A stretch of DNA of 64,000 bases from Williamsia soli (GCF_017377795.1 NZ_JAFRDR010000005.1:248001-312000), one strand, 5' to 3'; shown: positions 23,903 to 32,581, numbered from the stretch's first letter. Numbers and translations are program-made. The notes: generated by a model not told the origin, from the sequence alone.

Positions 23903-24370
23903 ATGAGCATTTCGGCCACTACCCACCTCAATTTCAACGGCGACGCCCGGCCGGCGCTGGAGTTCTATCAATCCGTGTTCGGAGGACAGACCGTGATCAC
24001 CACCTATAAAGACTTCGGGATGCCGGCGGATGCGCCTGGGGTCTCGAACGTCGTCTTCGGGCAGGTGACCACCGCCGATGGTTTCCGTGTGATGGCGTAC
24101 GACATTCCGGGACGGTCCGGCGGATCGATTGCGGGCGCAGGGTCGACGCATCGGGAGAATGGCACCACGATCACCGATCAGCCGTTCTTCGTCTCCGTGG
24201 AAGGTGAGACTCTCGACGAGGTGCAGGGCTACTGGGAGAAGTTGACGGTCGGCGCCAGCATCGTCGAGCCACTCGCGGCATCATCGTTCAGCGCCGGATT
24301 CGGAATGGTCACTGACAGTTTCGGGGTGACCTGGATCCTCGGCGTCGCGGCCGCCGACACCGAGGCGTAA
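23903..24370 (+). CDS. VOC-superfamily protein, PhnB-like (155 aa)
   Basis: Glyoxalase/bleomycin-resistance fold protein of the PhnB subgroup: THLNFNGDARPALEFYQSVF at the start, TYKDFGMPADAPGVSNVVFG in the middle, and FGMVTDSFGVTWILGV at the end. Substrates of this subgroup are mostly unknown. ATG 23903 follows TAGGAG; the frame is open further upstream, but that part lies inside the promoter region. It is controlled most probably by the divergent WYL regulator. Confidence 0.88.
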   Translation: MSISATTHLNFNGDARPALEFYQSVFGGQTVITTYKDFGMPADAPGVSNVVFGQVTTADGFRVMAYDIPGRSGGSIAGAGSTHRENGTTITDQPFFVSVEGETLDEVQGYWEKLTVGASIVEPLAASSFSAGFGMVTDSFGVTWILGVAAADTEA

Positions 24371-24470
24371 CTCTCAGCCGCGGCGCAAGCGGTTACGTTC
24401 GCGCCGCGGCGGTGCTCCCTGTCAGCTGTCGGGTGACGCCTCTTCTTCTGCGCGAAGTAGCGAGCCCCCA

Positions 24471-25811
24471 CTACGTGGCGTGGGATGCGGATGGTCCATC
24501 CCCAGCTTTTCTGTGCAGTAGTCCCGCCAGGGCCGCGGCGAAGTGGCCGGTGGTGGGCTGGTCGAGGCTGGCGGTGGTGACGCGCAGGGCGTTGGGCCGG
24601 GGAGCGTCGCCGGCGGTGAAGATGTGTCCGGGTTGGGTCGCCCAGCCCGCGTGGGCGAGTTCGGTGTGGAGCGTGCCCGCGTCCAGATCGGTGGGTAGGT
24701 CGATCCAGAGGTTCAGCCCGTCTGGAGCACCAAACGGAGTGATGTTGTGCTGCAGCAGTTCCGCGGTGAGATCGGCGAGTCGGCGTTGGTAGGTCAGGCG
24801 GGCGGAATTCACGAGGGCCATGCAGTCGGGATCGGTGAACATGTGGGCGGCCGCGCCTTGCAGCAGGTGGCTGACCCAGGTTTTCCCGGCGCGCAAGCGT
24901 GCCCCCAGGGCGTCGGCGGTGACCGGGTCGGTGTAGGTGAGCGCGACTCGCAGGTCGGGTCCTAGGAACTTGGCCATCGATCGGATCAGCGCCCAGCGGT
25001 GGGTCGTGGCGGGCGTGACCCGGTGATAGGAGGCAGCGGCGACCATCGACAGGTGGTCGTCCTCGATGACGAGGACTTCGGGATAACCCTCTAGAAGGCC
25101 CGAGAGTTCCTGTGCGCGTCCGGTGTTCAGGCTTGCCCCGGTGGGGTTGTGGGCGCGCGGGGTGATGATGACAGCGCGCGCGCCTTCGCGGAGTGCTCGA
25201 TCCAGGCCGTCAGGGGTCATTCCGTGTTCGTCGACCGCAACTGCGGCTGTGCGGTATCCATTGAGGCGGATGGTGCCGATGCTGGCCAGAAAGCACGGCG
25301 ATTCCAGCGCGACGAGGTCTCCGCGGATCAGGTGGGCGGCCAGCAGTCGTTCGACCGCATCGACCGCTCCGTGGGTGATCACCAGCTCGCCCGCGGGGGC
25401 GTCGTCGAAGAGGTCGTGCGCCACGCTGCGTAGTCCGGGGTGTACCGCCGGGGCGCCGTACACAGACGGCTCACTGCGCGAGGCGTTCACCGCTGCGTAG
25501 AGGTCAGGTAGCAGCGCCGGATCGGGGTTGCCGCTGGCCAAATCCACGGCCCCCGGGGCGGGATCCAGTTCGGCGTCCGGCTGGGGAAGTGCGGTGATCA
25601 CCGTGCCGGCGCGGCTGCGGGTCACCGCCAGACCCATGGAGACCAGCTGGCGGTAGGCGGCGGCGACGGTATTGCGGTTGAGGTTGAGATCGCCGGCGAG
25701 CGTACGGATCGGCGGTAGGGAGTCACCGGGTTGGAAATGTCCCACCGCGACAAGGTCGCGAACGGATTCGGCGATCGCTGCCGCCGTGGAACCGCTGATC
25801 CGACGCTGCAC
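24471..25811 (-). CDS. pdxR: MocR/PdxR-type regulator (GntR HTH + aminotransferase domain, 446 aa)
   Basis: Chimeric regulator: a GntR winged helix at residues 1-75 (GDSLPPIRTLAGDLNLNRNT and VAAAYRQLVSMGLAVTRSRA) joined to a fold-type I aminotransferase-like domain with EDDHLSM and the PLP lysine in SMAKFLGPDLRVAL near residue 270. Such proteins sense pyridoxal 5'-phosphate, and PdxR members control PLP synthase. It is divergent from a paiB-like gene, pdxS and a B3/4 gene, which strongly supports this role. GTG 25811 is the start, with AGGCGG upstream. The perfect palindrome at 25828 lies 16 bases before it. Confidence 0.9.
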   Translation of the reverse strand: MQRRISGSTAAAIAESVRDLVAVGHFQPGDSLPPIRTLAGDLNLNRNTVAAAYRQLVSMGLAVTRSRAGTVITALPQPDAELDPAPGAVDLASGNPDPALLPDLYAAVNASRSEPSVYGAPAVHPGLRSVAHDLFDDAPAGELVITHGAVDAVERLLAAHLIRGDLVALESPCFLASIGTIRLNGYRTAAVAVDEHGMTPDGLDRALREGARAVIITPRAHNPTGASLNTGRAQELSGLLEGYPEVLVIEDDHLSMVAAASYHRVTPATTHRWALIRSMAKFLGPDLRVALTYTDPVTADALGARLRAGKTWVSHLLQGAAAHMFTDPDCMALVNSARLTYQRRLADLTAELLQHNITPFGAPDGLNLWIDLPTDLDAGTLHTELAHAGWATQPGHIFTAGDAPRPNALRVTTASLDQPTTGHFAAALAGLLHRKAGDGPSASHAT

Positions 25812-25827
25812 CTCAACCGCCTTTCTA

Positions 25828-25841
25828 TTGTCCTAGGACAA
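25828..25841. promoter_or_regulatory. Perfect 14-bp palindrome TTGTCCTAGGACAA
   Basis: A perfect palindrome in the 97-base gap between pdxR and the paiB-like gene, overlapping the likely promoter of both. It is the obvious candidate operator for PdxR, although described PdxR sites are usually direct repeats. It shares TTGTCCTAG with the dyad at 23817. Confidence 0.55.
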
Positions 25842-25908
25842 ATGTTAGCCTGGCTGCGCAGCGCACCTGGCACCGCCCGTCCACTGTCAACGAATGGAGA
25901 CTCGAGCC

Positions 25909-26544
25909 ATGTACATCCCTCGCAAATTCGAGTTGACCGATGAGCAGATCGCAGCAGCGCTGCGTACCGCCGGGATGGCACATCTGATCACCCCCAGCAC
26001 TGACGGGCTCCAGATCACCCCACTGCCCATGATGTACGACCCCGACAGAAACGCGTTGGTTGCCCACATGGCACGTGCGAATCCCCACTGGCATGCAGCA
26101 GAGGAAGGGAGCGAGTCGGTGGCGATCTTCACCGGCCTGGACGGATACATCTCGCCGTCGCTCTATGCCACGAAGGCCGAGGGCGGCAAGGTGGTTCCGA
26201 CGTGGAACTACGAGACCATCAACGTGTACGGCACGCTCGCGGTGCACGACGACGCGGACTGGCTCCTCGAGCACGTGAGCGCGCTCAGTGATCGCCACGA
26301 GCACGTCCGCGAGAGGCCGTGGGCCGTCACCGACGCCCCCGAACATTTCATCGCCGGCCAGCTCAAGGCCATCGTGGGCATCGAGATTGCGATCACCCGG
26401 TGGGAGGGCAAGGCGAAGATGTCCCAAAACCAGCCGGAACGCAACCAGAGCAGCGTCGTCGAGGGTCTGACGAACTCCGCCGACGCCTCTGAACGTGAAC
26501 TGGCCGGTGCAGTCACCACGTACACCGCACTACCCACGGCCTGA
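25909..26544 (+). CDS. PaiB-family FMN-binding protein (211 aa)
   Basis: FMN-binding split-barrel protein of the PaiB family, often annotated as a negative regulator. Seen: MYIPRKFELTDEQIAAALR at the start, LPMMYDPDRNALVAHMARAN, ATKAEGGKVVPTWNYETINV and the closing EGKAKMSQNQPERNQSSVV. ATG 25909 was chosen over ATG 25894, which lies inside the ribosome-binding sequence. It is first in a three-gene unit with pdxS, 51 bases downstream. It may be a flavin- or PLP-related reductase in B6 metabolism; PNP oxidase shares the fold, but direct evidence is lacking. Confidence 0.88.
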   Translation: MYIPRKFELTDEQIAAALRTAGMAHLITPSTDGLQITPLPMMYDPDRNALVAHMARANPHWHAAEEGSESVAIFTGLDGYISPSLYATKAEGGKVVPTWNYETINVYGTLAVHDDADWLLEHVSALSDRHEHVRERPWAVTDAPEHFIAGQLKAIVGIEIAITRWEGKAKMSQNQPERNQSSVVEGLTNSADASERELAGAVTTYTALPTA

Positions 26545-26595
26545 GCGACAGCCCGCCAAGCGCACCATCACCGACCTACCGCGAAGGATTCAAAG

Positions 26596-27516
26596 ATGTC
26601 CAGCAACAACAAGTCCCAGGCTCAACCCTCGGAGAACGGCACCGGAACCGCGCGTGTCAAGCGTGGGATGGCCGAGATGCTCAAGGGTGGCGTGATCATG
26701 GACGTCGTCACCGCGGAGCAGGCGAAGATCGCCGAGGATGCGGGTGCTGTGGCTGTCATGGCTCTTGAGCGTGTTCCGGCTGACATTCGTGCTCAGGGCG
26801 GGGTGTCGCGGATGAGTGATCCGGACATGATCGATTCGATCATTTCTGCGGTGTCGATTCCGGTGATGGCCAAGGCGAGGATCGGGCATTTCGTCGAGGC
26901 GCAGATTTTGCAGAGCTTGGGTGTGGATTACATCGACGAGTCCGAGGTGTTGACGCCGGCCGATTATGCCAATCACATCGACAAGTGGCAGTTCACGGTT
27001 CCTTTTGTGTGTGGTGCGACCAACCTTGGTGAGGCGTTGCGTCGTTTGACCGAGGGTGCGGGCATGATTCGCTCGAAGGGTGAGGCGGGGACCGGTGATG
27101 TGTCGAACGCGACGACCCATATGCGCAAGATTCGCGATGAGATCCGTCGGTTGACGTCGTTGCCGAAGGATGAGTTGTTCGTGGCCGCGAAGGAATTGCA
27201 GGCGCCGTATGAGCTGGTGGTGGAGGTTGCCGAGAGCGGCAAGCTTCCGGTGACGTTGTTCACGGCGGGCGGTATCGCGACTCCGGCGGACGCGGCGATG
27301 ATGATGCAGCTCGGTGCTGAGGGTGTGTTTGTCGGATCTGGGATTTTCAAGTCCGGTAATCCTGCCGAGCGGGCGGTTGCGATCGTGCAGGCGACCACGT
27401 TCTACGACGATCCCGATGTGCTGGCCAAGGTCTCGCGCGGGCTGGGTGAGGCCATGGTCGGCATCAATGTCGACGACATCCCACAACCGCACCGGCTCGC
27501 CGAAAGAGGTTGGTAG
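26596..27516 (+). CDS. pdxS: Pyridoxal 5'-phosphate synthase subunit PdxS (306 aa)
   Basis: Synthase subunit of the ribose-5-phosphate-dependent PLP pathway; it forms a dodecamer and receives ammonia from the glutaminase PdxT. The sequence is clear: [20 protein letters not shown], the Lys-bearing strand [35 protein letters not shown], then [20 protein letters not shown] and [20 protein letters not shown]. Full length. No pdxT lies next to it; the following gene is a B3/4 protein. Codons between about 26750 and 27350 use more T at third positions (GCT, GTT, CGT, CTT) than the flanking genes, so the gene may have a different history. Confidence 0.97.
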   Translation: MSSNNKSQAQPSENGTGTARVKRGMAEMLKGGVIMDVVTAEQAKIAEDAGAVAVMALERVPADIRAQGGVSRMSDPDMIDSIISAVSIPVMAKARIGHFVEAQILQSLGVDYIDESEVLTPADYANHIDKWQFTVPFVCGATNLGEALRRLTEGAGMIRSKGEAGTGDVSNATTHMRKIRDEIRRLTSLPKDELFVAAKELQAPYELVVEVAESGKLPVTLFTAGGIATPADAAMMMQLGAEGVFVGSGIFKSGNPAERAVAIVQATTFYDDPDVLAKVSRGLGEAMVGINVDDIPQPHRLAERGW

Positions 27517-27518
27517 AC

Positions 27519-28244
27519 ATGCAAGATGTACTCGACCGGGCCCGCGTCGATGATGCGGTCTTCGCTCTGCGGCCGGACTACCGAGCCCTGCTCGTCGCGG
27601 TCGACGGCCTGGTCCCAGGCCCGAGCGACGAGACGAGTGACACCTTGTTACGGGCGGCAGAAGCGTCGGTCCGGCTGACTGATCGACCGGTAGAAGAGTT
27701 GCCGCACATCGCATCCTGGCGCGAAGCCTACCGGGCTTTTGGCGCCAAACCTCAACGCACGCGTAACAGTGCCGAAGCCCTGCTCCGTAGGGCCCAGGAC
27801 GGACTACCGCGCGTGAACCGGCTGACCGACGTCTACAACGCCATCTCGGTGTCGCACCAGATCCCGATCGGGGGAGAAGATCTCAGTCGATACGTGGGTG
27901 CACCACGGTTGATCCAGGCCGAGGGCAGTGAAGAGTTCGACACCGTCGCCGGTGGAGAAGAAGTGATCGAACATCCCGCCGCCGGGGAAGTGGTGTGGTG
28001 TGACGACATCGGGGTGACCTGCCGGAGGTGGAACTGGCGCCAAGGCCGGCGAACCCAGCTGAACGAGGCCACGACCACGTCGCTGTTCATTCTCGACGCA
28101 CTTGATCCGTTGACCAATGAACACCTGATGGCGGTCGCCGACGAGTTGGTCGAACATCTGCGGCGCCTCGGGTCCGACGTCCGGGTCGCCCAGCGACTGA
28201 TCGCCGCTAGATCAACGGGCGCAGCGGCAGGGCCGGAGGACTGA
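27519..28244 (+). CDS. B3/4 (tRNA-binding-like) domain protein (241 aa)
   Basis: Contains a stand-alone B3/4 domain like that of the phenylalanyl-tRNA synthetase beta subunit: SWREAYRAFGAKPQRTRNSA, then EALLRRAQDGLPRVNRLTDV and VSHQIPIGGEDLSRYVG. Free-standing B3/4 proteins are thought to edit mischarged or handle aminoacylated substrates, but the family is poorly defined. ATG 27519 starts two bases after the pdxS stop with AAAGAGG upstream, so it is co-translated with pdxS. The constant link with a PLP gene suggests an amino-acid or PLP-adduct role, which is inference. Confidence 0.85.
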   Translation: MQDVLDRARVDDAVFALRPDYRALLVAVDGLVPGPSDETSDTLLRAAEASVRLTDRPVEELPHIASWREAYRAFGAKPQRTRNSAEALLRRAQDGLPRVNRLTDVYNAISVSHQIPIGGEDLSRYVGAPRLIQAEGSEEFDTVAGGEEVIEHPAAGEVVWCDDIGVTCRRWNWRQGRRTQLNEATTTSLFILDALDPLTNEHLMAVADELVEHLRRLGSDVRVAQRLIAARSTGAAAGPED

Positions 28245-28267
28245 CTCCGGGGGCGACTCCTCTGTAT

Positions 28268-28654
28268 TTAGCGGGGCGTCAACAGCATTCGCAGGTGCGG
28301 GATGCCCGCCTCTTGGTAGTTGTCCCCCTCGCGAACGAATCCGAATCGGCCGTACCACTGCTCGAGGTAGGCCTGCGCGGATATCTCGATTGCGCCGGGG
28401 TACGCCGCCAGAGCGGCTGTGAGAAGTTGGCCCGCGTAGCCGCGACCCCGTGCGGTGGTCGCTGTCGCCACCCGGCCGATATGAACCGGGTCGTGGTCGG
28501 CAAGGACGCGCAGGGTGGCCGTCACCTCGCCGCCGTCGTCCTGCATCCAGAACAGCTCCGTGGTGGGTAGCAGTTCCGTTTCTTCGGGGACGGGTGAGGG
28601 GAGTGGTCTGCTGCGGCGTGGAATCGGCGCCCGCGTAGCGACACGATGGAGCAC
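28268..28654 (-). pseudogene. ElaA-like GNAT acetyltransferase, N-terminus missing
   Basis: The last 90 residues are a clear GNAT of the ElaA group: FWMQDDGGEVTATLRVLADH, the acetyl-CoA loop IGRVATATTARGRGYAGQLL, and EISAQAYLEQWYGRFGFVRE. The first 50 or so residues of the family (ending in D-G-R-D-x-x-P) are absent. Instead the frame runs back into the end of the membrane-protein gene, and GTG 28654 is only a notional start. A deletion probably joined the two genes. It overlaps 28522-28654 of that gene in another frame. Confidence 0.7.
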
Positions 28655-29193
28655 ATGGTGAGCCCGAGGAGAAGCAGGTAGAGCGGGAACGCGACGGCCG
28701 CGACGTCGAATGCGGACAGGCTCAACAGCGCGAGGGTTCCGTTGGCGGTGCCGAACAAGTAGACAAAACCTCGCTCGGTATCGGGTCGCCGCCACGCCTT
28801 GATCACGGTGGGAATACCGCCGATCGCGTCGGCCGCCACCGCGGTGAGAACGGCCAGGACGGGATCGTCGAGAACCAGCCACAGCAGCAGTGCCACCGCG
28901 GCGCCCACGCCGCACCACAGGTCGAATCTGCTGACCCGCCAATAACTCGAGGGATTGGCGAACGACGCGCAGAAGATGAGGAACGGTCCCAGGCCGACCG
29001 CAAGGGTGGTCACCGCAGGCAGTCCGACGCCGTCGCCGACCTGCGCGCCGAACGCGATGGCGGGCGCGGCCGCCCACAAGAACCACGAGACCCGGTTGGG
29101 GCGCACGACACCGCGCACGGTCAGCACCGCGTACCACGAGCTACCCACCATCGACAGGGCTGCACCGATCAGGACGAATCGAGGGTCGATCAC
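28522..29193 (-). CDS. Multi-pass membrane protein, function unknown (223 aa)
   Basis: About seven hydrophobic segments starting FVLIGAALSMVGSSWYAVLT, with RPNRVSWFLWAAAPAIAFGA and FGTANGTLALLSLSAFDVAA, a pattern reminiscent of PQ-loop-like proteins in actinobacteria but not clear enough to name. The last 35 residues, after SLRGRRFHAAADHS, are basic and unlike a membrane protein; they are read from the start of the truncated GNAT gene, so the original stop has probably been lost. GTG 29193 overlaps the stop of the TetR relic (GTGA), so the two were translationally coupled. Confidence 0.6.
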   Translation of the reverse strand: MIDPRFVLIGAALSMVGSSWYAVLTVRGVVRPNRVSWFLWAAAPAIAFGAQVGDGVGLPAVTTLAVGLGPFLIFCASFANPSSYWRVSRFDLWCGVGAAVALLLWLVLDDPVLAVLTAVAADAIGGIPTVIKAWRRPDTERGFVYLFGTANGTLALLSLSAFDVAAVAFPLYLLLLGLTMCSIVSLRGRRFHAAADHSPHPSPKKRNCYPPRSCSGCRTTAAR

Positions 29194-29560
29194 GGCGCAG
29201 CACCTGCAATCCGATTGATCAGTTCCCGCAGGTCAGCATGGGCGATGGCGATGGAGGCCGCGGCGAACCCGGTCCAGATGCGGGCCTTCACGATGCGTTC
29301 ATCGTCGAGCGGTCATGCTGTGCAGACGACGGCGGCAAGACACTCCGCCGCCGTAATCCCGCCGGCACTGTCGGCGCTGTCTGCACGTGCCGCCGTACGT
29401 TCGAAGAGGGTCTGGCGTGCGTGGACCAACATCTCAGACCGGGAGCCGAACCGGTGCATGATCAGGCCGGTGGTGCACTCCGCGCGGGCCGCAACCGCAC
29501 GCACCGTCGTGGCTTCGATCCCCAACTCCGCGACCGTATCGCACACTGCAAGGTCACACG
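29190..29560 (-). pseudogene. TetR-family regulator, N-truncated with in-frame stop
   Basis: One frame carries the helix-turn-helix AELGIEATTVRAVAARAECT and TGLIMHRFGSRSEMLVHARQ, then meets TGA at about 29326 after LAAVVCTA and continues in the same frame with PLDDERIVKARIWTGFAAAS and LRELINRIAGAAP to a stop at 29190. The first 10-15 residues of the domain are replaced by the end of the methyltransferase gene. Both the start and continuity are lost. It may have controlled the membrane and GNAT genes after it. Confidence 0.75.
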
Positions 29561-30168
29561 TAGCGCCCGACGGCCCATCCGCGAGCTGCGTCCGGGCGTA
29601 CGGCGTCGACGACGATGCCGTCTTGGTAGAGGCCGGTCTGCACGACAGTTCCGCTGTCGATCGCCCACTGCCACGCACGAATGGGTCCCTCGCCCCACGG
29701 CTTGTGTGGCAGCAGGTCATCGAAGATGAGCACGGTCTTCTCGTGGGCCAGCCGCCTCATGTTGGTGATGTCGGCGCGGGCGATGTCGTATGTGTGTCCG
29801 CCGTCGATGAAGATCAGATCGAACCGGTGGTCGGGCTCTGAGTCGCCGAACCGCGGAACTGTCTCCAGCGAGTCACCGGCAATCAGCGTGTGTCGTCCGG
29901 GGAACTCTTCGTCGATGTGTTTCTTGGACGCCGATACGTACTGGTGTTCCGCCAGATCGAAGGACGTGACCCGAGCCCGGGGGTTCGCATCGAGGAACGC
30001 ATGACTGGAAAACCCGGCGTTGAATCCGATCTCGGCGATCTGTTGAACCTCTGTCCCCGCTGCGGCGGCCCTGAGGAAGGCGAGCTGTTCGTCGTTGGCA
30101 GATCCTTCGACGAACCACCCTTGCGCGCGTGCGTCAGCGACGATCTCTTCCAAACGGTCAAAACCCAT
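29554..30168 (-). CDS. Class I SAM-dependent methyltransferase (204 aa)
   Basis: Methyltransferase_24-type enzyme. The SAM-binding glycine motif is AEIGFNAGFSSHAFL near residue 43 and the following acidic strand is VTSFDLAEH; then FDLIFIDGGHTYDIARADIT and VLIFDDLLPHKPWGEGPIRA complete the Rossmann fold. Length is normal and the end is intact (GWAVGRYV). Such enzymes often act on sugars or cell-envelope compounds, but the substrate is unknown. It is followed in the same direction by the TetR relic. Confidence 0.88.
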   Translation of the reverse strand: MGFDRLEEIVADARAQGWFVEGSANDEQLAFLRAAAAGTEVQQIAEIGFNAGFSSHAFLDANPRARVTSFDLAEHQYVSASKKHIDEEFPGRHTLIAGDSLETVPRFGDSEPDHRFDLIFIDGGHTYDIARADITNMRRLAHEKTVLIFDDLLPHKPWGEGPIRAWQWAIDSGTVVQTGLYQDGIVVDAVRPDAARGWAVGRYV

Positions 30169-30232
30169 GTAACACTTCTCCGATCGTCGCCAGGCGCGTC
30201 GTCGCCTCGAACATTCGATCCTAGTAGTTGAT

Positions 30233-31462
30233 CTACAACCGTCCCTTGAGGATCAGGTTCCAGTACGTCCTGGGCAGCCCGTATCGGTCGAAGGCCCATG
30301 CGGAACGCCGTGGCTTGAGCGGGTCGAGGAATGACGGCAGTGACGACGTCACCGTCCCGTCCCGGTCGAACTCGGCGGCGATCAGAGTGTGGCCTTCGAT
30401 GACGATCGGGGCCACCGTGTAGCCGTCATAATCCTGCAGCGCTTCGCCGGATCGCGCCGCGAGCAGATTGTCGACGAGGGTCGAGATCTGCCGTCGCAGA
30501 CCACCGCCGGACGGATCGGTGTCGATGGCGGCGCCGTCGCCGGCTGCCCAGACGTTCGGATGCGCGCGGTGCTGAAAGGTGCGCGAGTCGATGTCGACGA
30601 GACCGTGGGGAGTGCTTCCGGTCAGATTCGACTCCTCGAGCCATCGGGGGCCGCGGAACGGGGGTACGAGGTGCAGCATGTCGTACGGCAGCACCTCGGC
30701 TGTCCCGGGTTCGTCGGCGACGGTGATCTCCTGCGTACCCGGGCTCAGGGCGGTCACCGCGGTACCGAGCCGGAGGTGGACCCCGAGATCATCGAGATGG
30801 CCGAGGAGTCGCTCATCGAGCCCATCGACCCCGAGAAGGCTAGGCCGGTCGACGACCAGGGTGATGTCGATGCCGGACAGCCGGCCGGTGCGGCGCCAGT
30901 GTGCGGCAGCCAGGAACAGCGGCTTGATCGTCGTCCCGGTGCAACTCACCGGCTGTCGCGGAACGGTGAAGATGGCATGTCCACCGACCTGCATCGCCTG
31001 CACCAGCTGCCACGTCTGCTCGGCCCGGTCGACGTAGTTGCTCGCCACGGCAGGGGTGTCGAGGGCAGCATCGATCCCGGGCAGTGCCGCGGTGTCGGGC
31101 ACCAGCCCGGGACCGAGTATCAGGTCGTCGTAGCGGTACCGGCGACCGGAAGCGCACTGCACGACGCGTTCGGCGGCATCGACCCTCACAGCGGAGTCCC
31201 GGATCCACGTGCAACCCTTCGGGGTCACCGAACGCTGGGTGCGCTCGGCGCTGCGCAAAGGTGCCTGCCCGCCACCGACGTAGGACAGCAGTGGCCGGTA
31301 GGTGTGCACCAGTTGGGGCTCGATGACGGCGACATCGCCGATGCCCTTGCGGCGCAGTCGGCCTGCCGCGCTGATCCCGGCGTTGCCGCCACCGATGATC
31401 AGGACATCGAAATGTGCATCACGCCCGGTGGCAGCGGGTCGTTTGGAGCCTGCAGGGGTCAT
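30233..31462 (-). CDS. NAD(P)/FAD-dependent oxidoreductase, sulfide:quinone reductase-like (409 aa)
   Basis: Two-dinucleotide-binding-domain flavoprotein. FAD motif VLIIGGGNAGISAAGRL near residue 20, then YRPLLSYVGGGQ (the SQR-type segment after the redox loop), DLILGPGLVPDTAALPG, and a second FAD contact VWAAGDGAAI near residue 315. A cysteine in PRQPVSCTGTTIKPLF lies where eukaryote-type (SQRDL) sulfide:quinone oxidoreductases have one of their redox cysteines. It is followed by a glutathione peroxidase-type gene 54 bases beyond its start, on the same strand but upstream. A role in sulfide or persulfide oxidation is possible; activity is not proven by sequence. Confidence 0.85.
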   Translation of the reverse strand: MTPAGSKRPAATGRDAHFDVLIIGGGNAGISAAGRLRRKGIGDVAVIEPQLVHTYRPLLSYVGGGQAPLRSAERTQRSVTPKGCTWIRDSAVRVDAAERVVQCASGRRYRYDDLILGPGLVPDTAALPGIDAALDTPAVASNYVDRAEQTWQLVQAMQVGGHAIFTVPRQPVSCTGTTIKPLFLAAAHWRRTGRLSGIDITLVVDRPSLLGVDGLDERLLGHLDDLGVHLRLGTAVTALSPGTQEITVADEPGTAEVLPYDMLHLVPPFRGPRWLEESNLTGSTPHGLVDIDSRTFQHRAHPNVWAAGDGAAIDTDPSGGGLRRQISTLVDNLLAARSGEALQDYDGYTVAPIVIEGHTLIAAEFDRDGTVTSSLPSFLDPLKPRRSAWAFDRYGLPRTYWNLILKGRL

Positions 31463-31515
31463 CTCAGGGAACTACCCCGATCCGGACCCCACCAACCCGA
31501 TGACCCCCGCGCGCG

Positions 31516-32049
31516 CTACAGCAGGGCGTCGAGTTCGGCGCTGATCTCCTCTGGCGTCACGGTCGGCTCGTACCGTTTGATGACAGCTCCATCGCGGCCG
31601 ACGAGGAACTTGGTGAAGTTCCATTTGACGTCGTCGGTGCCGATCGCGTCGGGGCTCGTCTTCTTCACGTGGTCGTACAGGAAGCCGGACTCCGGGCCGA
31701 AATCCCCGGGAGCCTCGGACCGCAGGTAGGTGTACAGCGGGGCGGCATTCTCCCCGTTGACATCGATCTTGCCGAAGATCGGGAACGTGACGTTGAAGTT
31801 GGTGTCGCAGAAGTCGGCGATCTCCTCGGCGGTTCCGGGCTCCTGGCCCCCGAACTGATTACACGGGAATCCGAGGATGTTGAATCCGCTGTCCTTCTTG
31901 TCCCGGTACAGCTGTTCGAGGCCCTCGTACTGCGGTGTCAGGCCGCACTTGCTTGCGACATTGACGACCAGCAAGACCTGTCCGGCGTAGTCCTTGAGAG
32001 GTTGGGTTCCGCCGTCAGGCGTTGTTGCATCGAAATCGTGTGCGCTCAT
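31516..32049 (-). CDS. Glutathione peroxidase family protein (177 aa)
   Basis: Thioredoxin-fold peroxidase of the GPx family, probably thioredoxin-dependent as in most bacteria. The peroxidatic Cys is in VNVASKCGLTPQYEGLEQLY near residue 36; GFPCNQFGGQEPGTAEEI and KWNFTKFLVGRDGAVIKRYE (the Trp and Asn of the active site) follow. ATG 32049 (MSAHDFDATT) follows AGGAA. It removes organic hydroperoxides and is probably co-transcribed with the SQR-like gene downstream of it. Confidence 0.95.
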   Translation of the reverse strand: MSAHDFDATTPDGGTQPLKDYAGQVLLVVNVASKCGLTPQYEGLEQLYRDKKDSGFNILGFPCNQFGGQEPGTAEEIADFCDTNFNVTFPIFGKIDVNGENAAPLYTYLRSEAPGDFGPESGFLYDHVKKTSPDAIGTDDVKWNFTKFLVGRDGAVIKRYEPTVTPEEISAELDALL

Positions 32050-32099
32050 GGGATTGTTCCTATCAGATGCGAGATGTCGCGGGCGTTCGCCATCGGCGA

Positions 32100-32345
32100 T
32101 CAACCCTCGGCGCCGATGGCGGTGCGAGGCACGAAGATCACCAACGGGTCACCGGGTGCGATGAGGATGCAGGCGTTGTCACTGAGGGTGAGGACAACTG
32201 CACGGGTCGACTCCGGGGACGACTCGAGCTGACGGGAAATGTCTGCCGCCAACGCCGCGGGCACCGTGAATCGACCATCGCTGAGATGGATGGCAGCGAC
32301 CCCCTTGGCGGCCAGTGCGGCGTCTCGGTACGGCATCGAATACAT
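32100..32345 (-). CDS. Small hypothetical protein (81 aa)
   Basis: Starts at ATG 32345 (MYSMPYRDAALAAKG) after GAGGA, or at ATG 32336. It contains VAAIHLSDGRFTVPAALAAD and AVVLTLSDNACILIAPGDPL. Two short beta-rich halves are suggested, but no family was recognised. The frame is open further upstream into AT-richer promoter-like DNA, which I exclude. It precedes the glutathione peroxidase gene on the same strand by 50 bases. Confidence 0.5.
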   Translation of the reverse strand: MYSMPYRDAALAAKGVAAIHLSDGRFTVPAALAADISRQLESSPESTRAVVLTLSDNACILIAPGDPLVIFVPRTAIGAEG

Positions 32346-32581
32346 CTCCTCGCTGATTCTGGGCCCCAGCGTAGGAGATGGTCGGGTCGTCCGCAGCACG
32401 CGGGTGATCTGCGCTTTTGTCGGTGGGGAGGCATATTTCGACGCATTTTTCTCGAGGCGGAATTGCCGGCGGGTGACCTCGGTCACGTTCGGTTCGGTCT
32501 GAGTTTCTGGCGATCGCGCCGAGGGTCGAATGCCTCGCTCACCGGTGGTCAATTGTTCGGGCATCGGTCGCTCCATTCCAC

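Noticed and set aside
30389-31729. 446-codon open frame antisense to the SQR-like gene
   Set aside because: No domain and no ribosome-binding site; the minus-strand flavoprotein explains the region.
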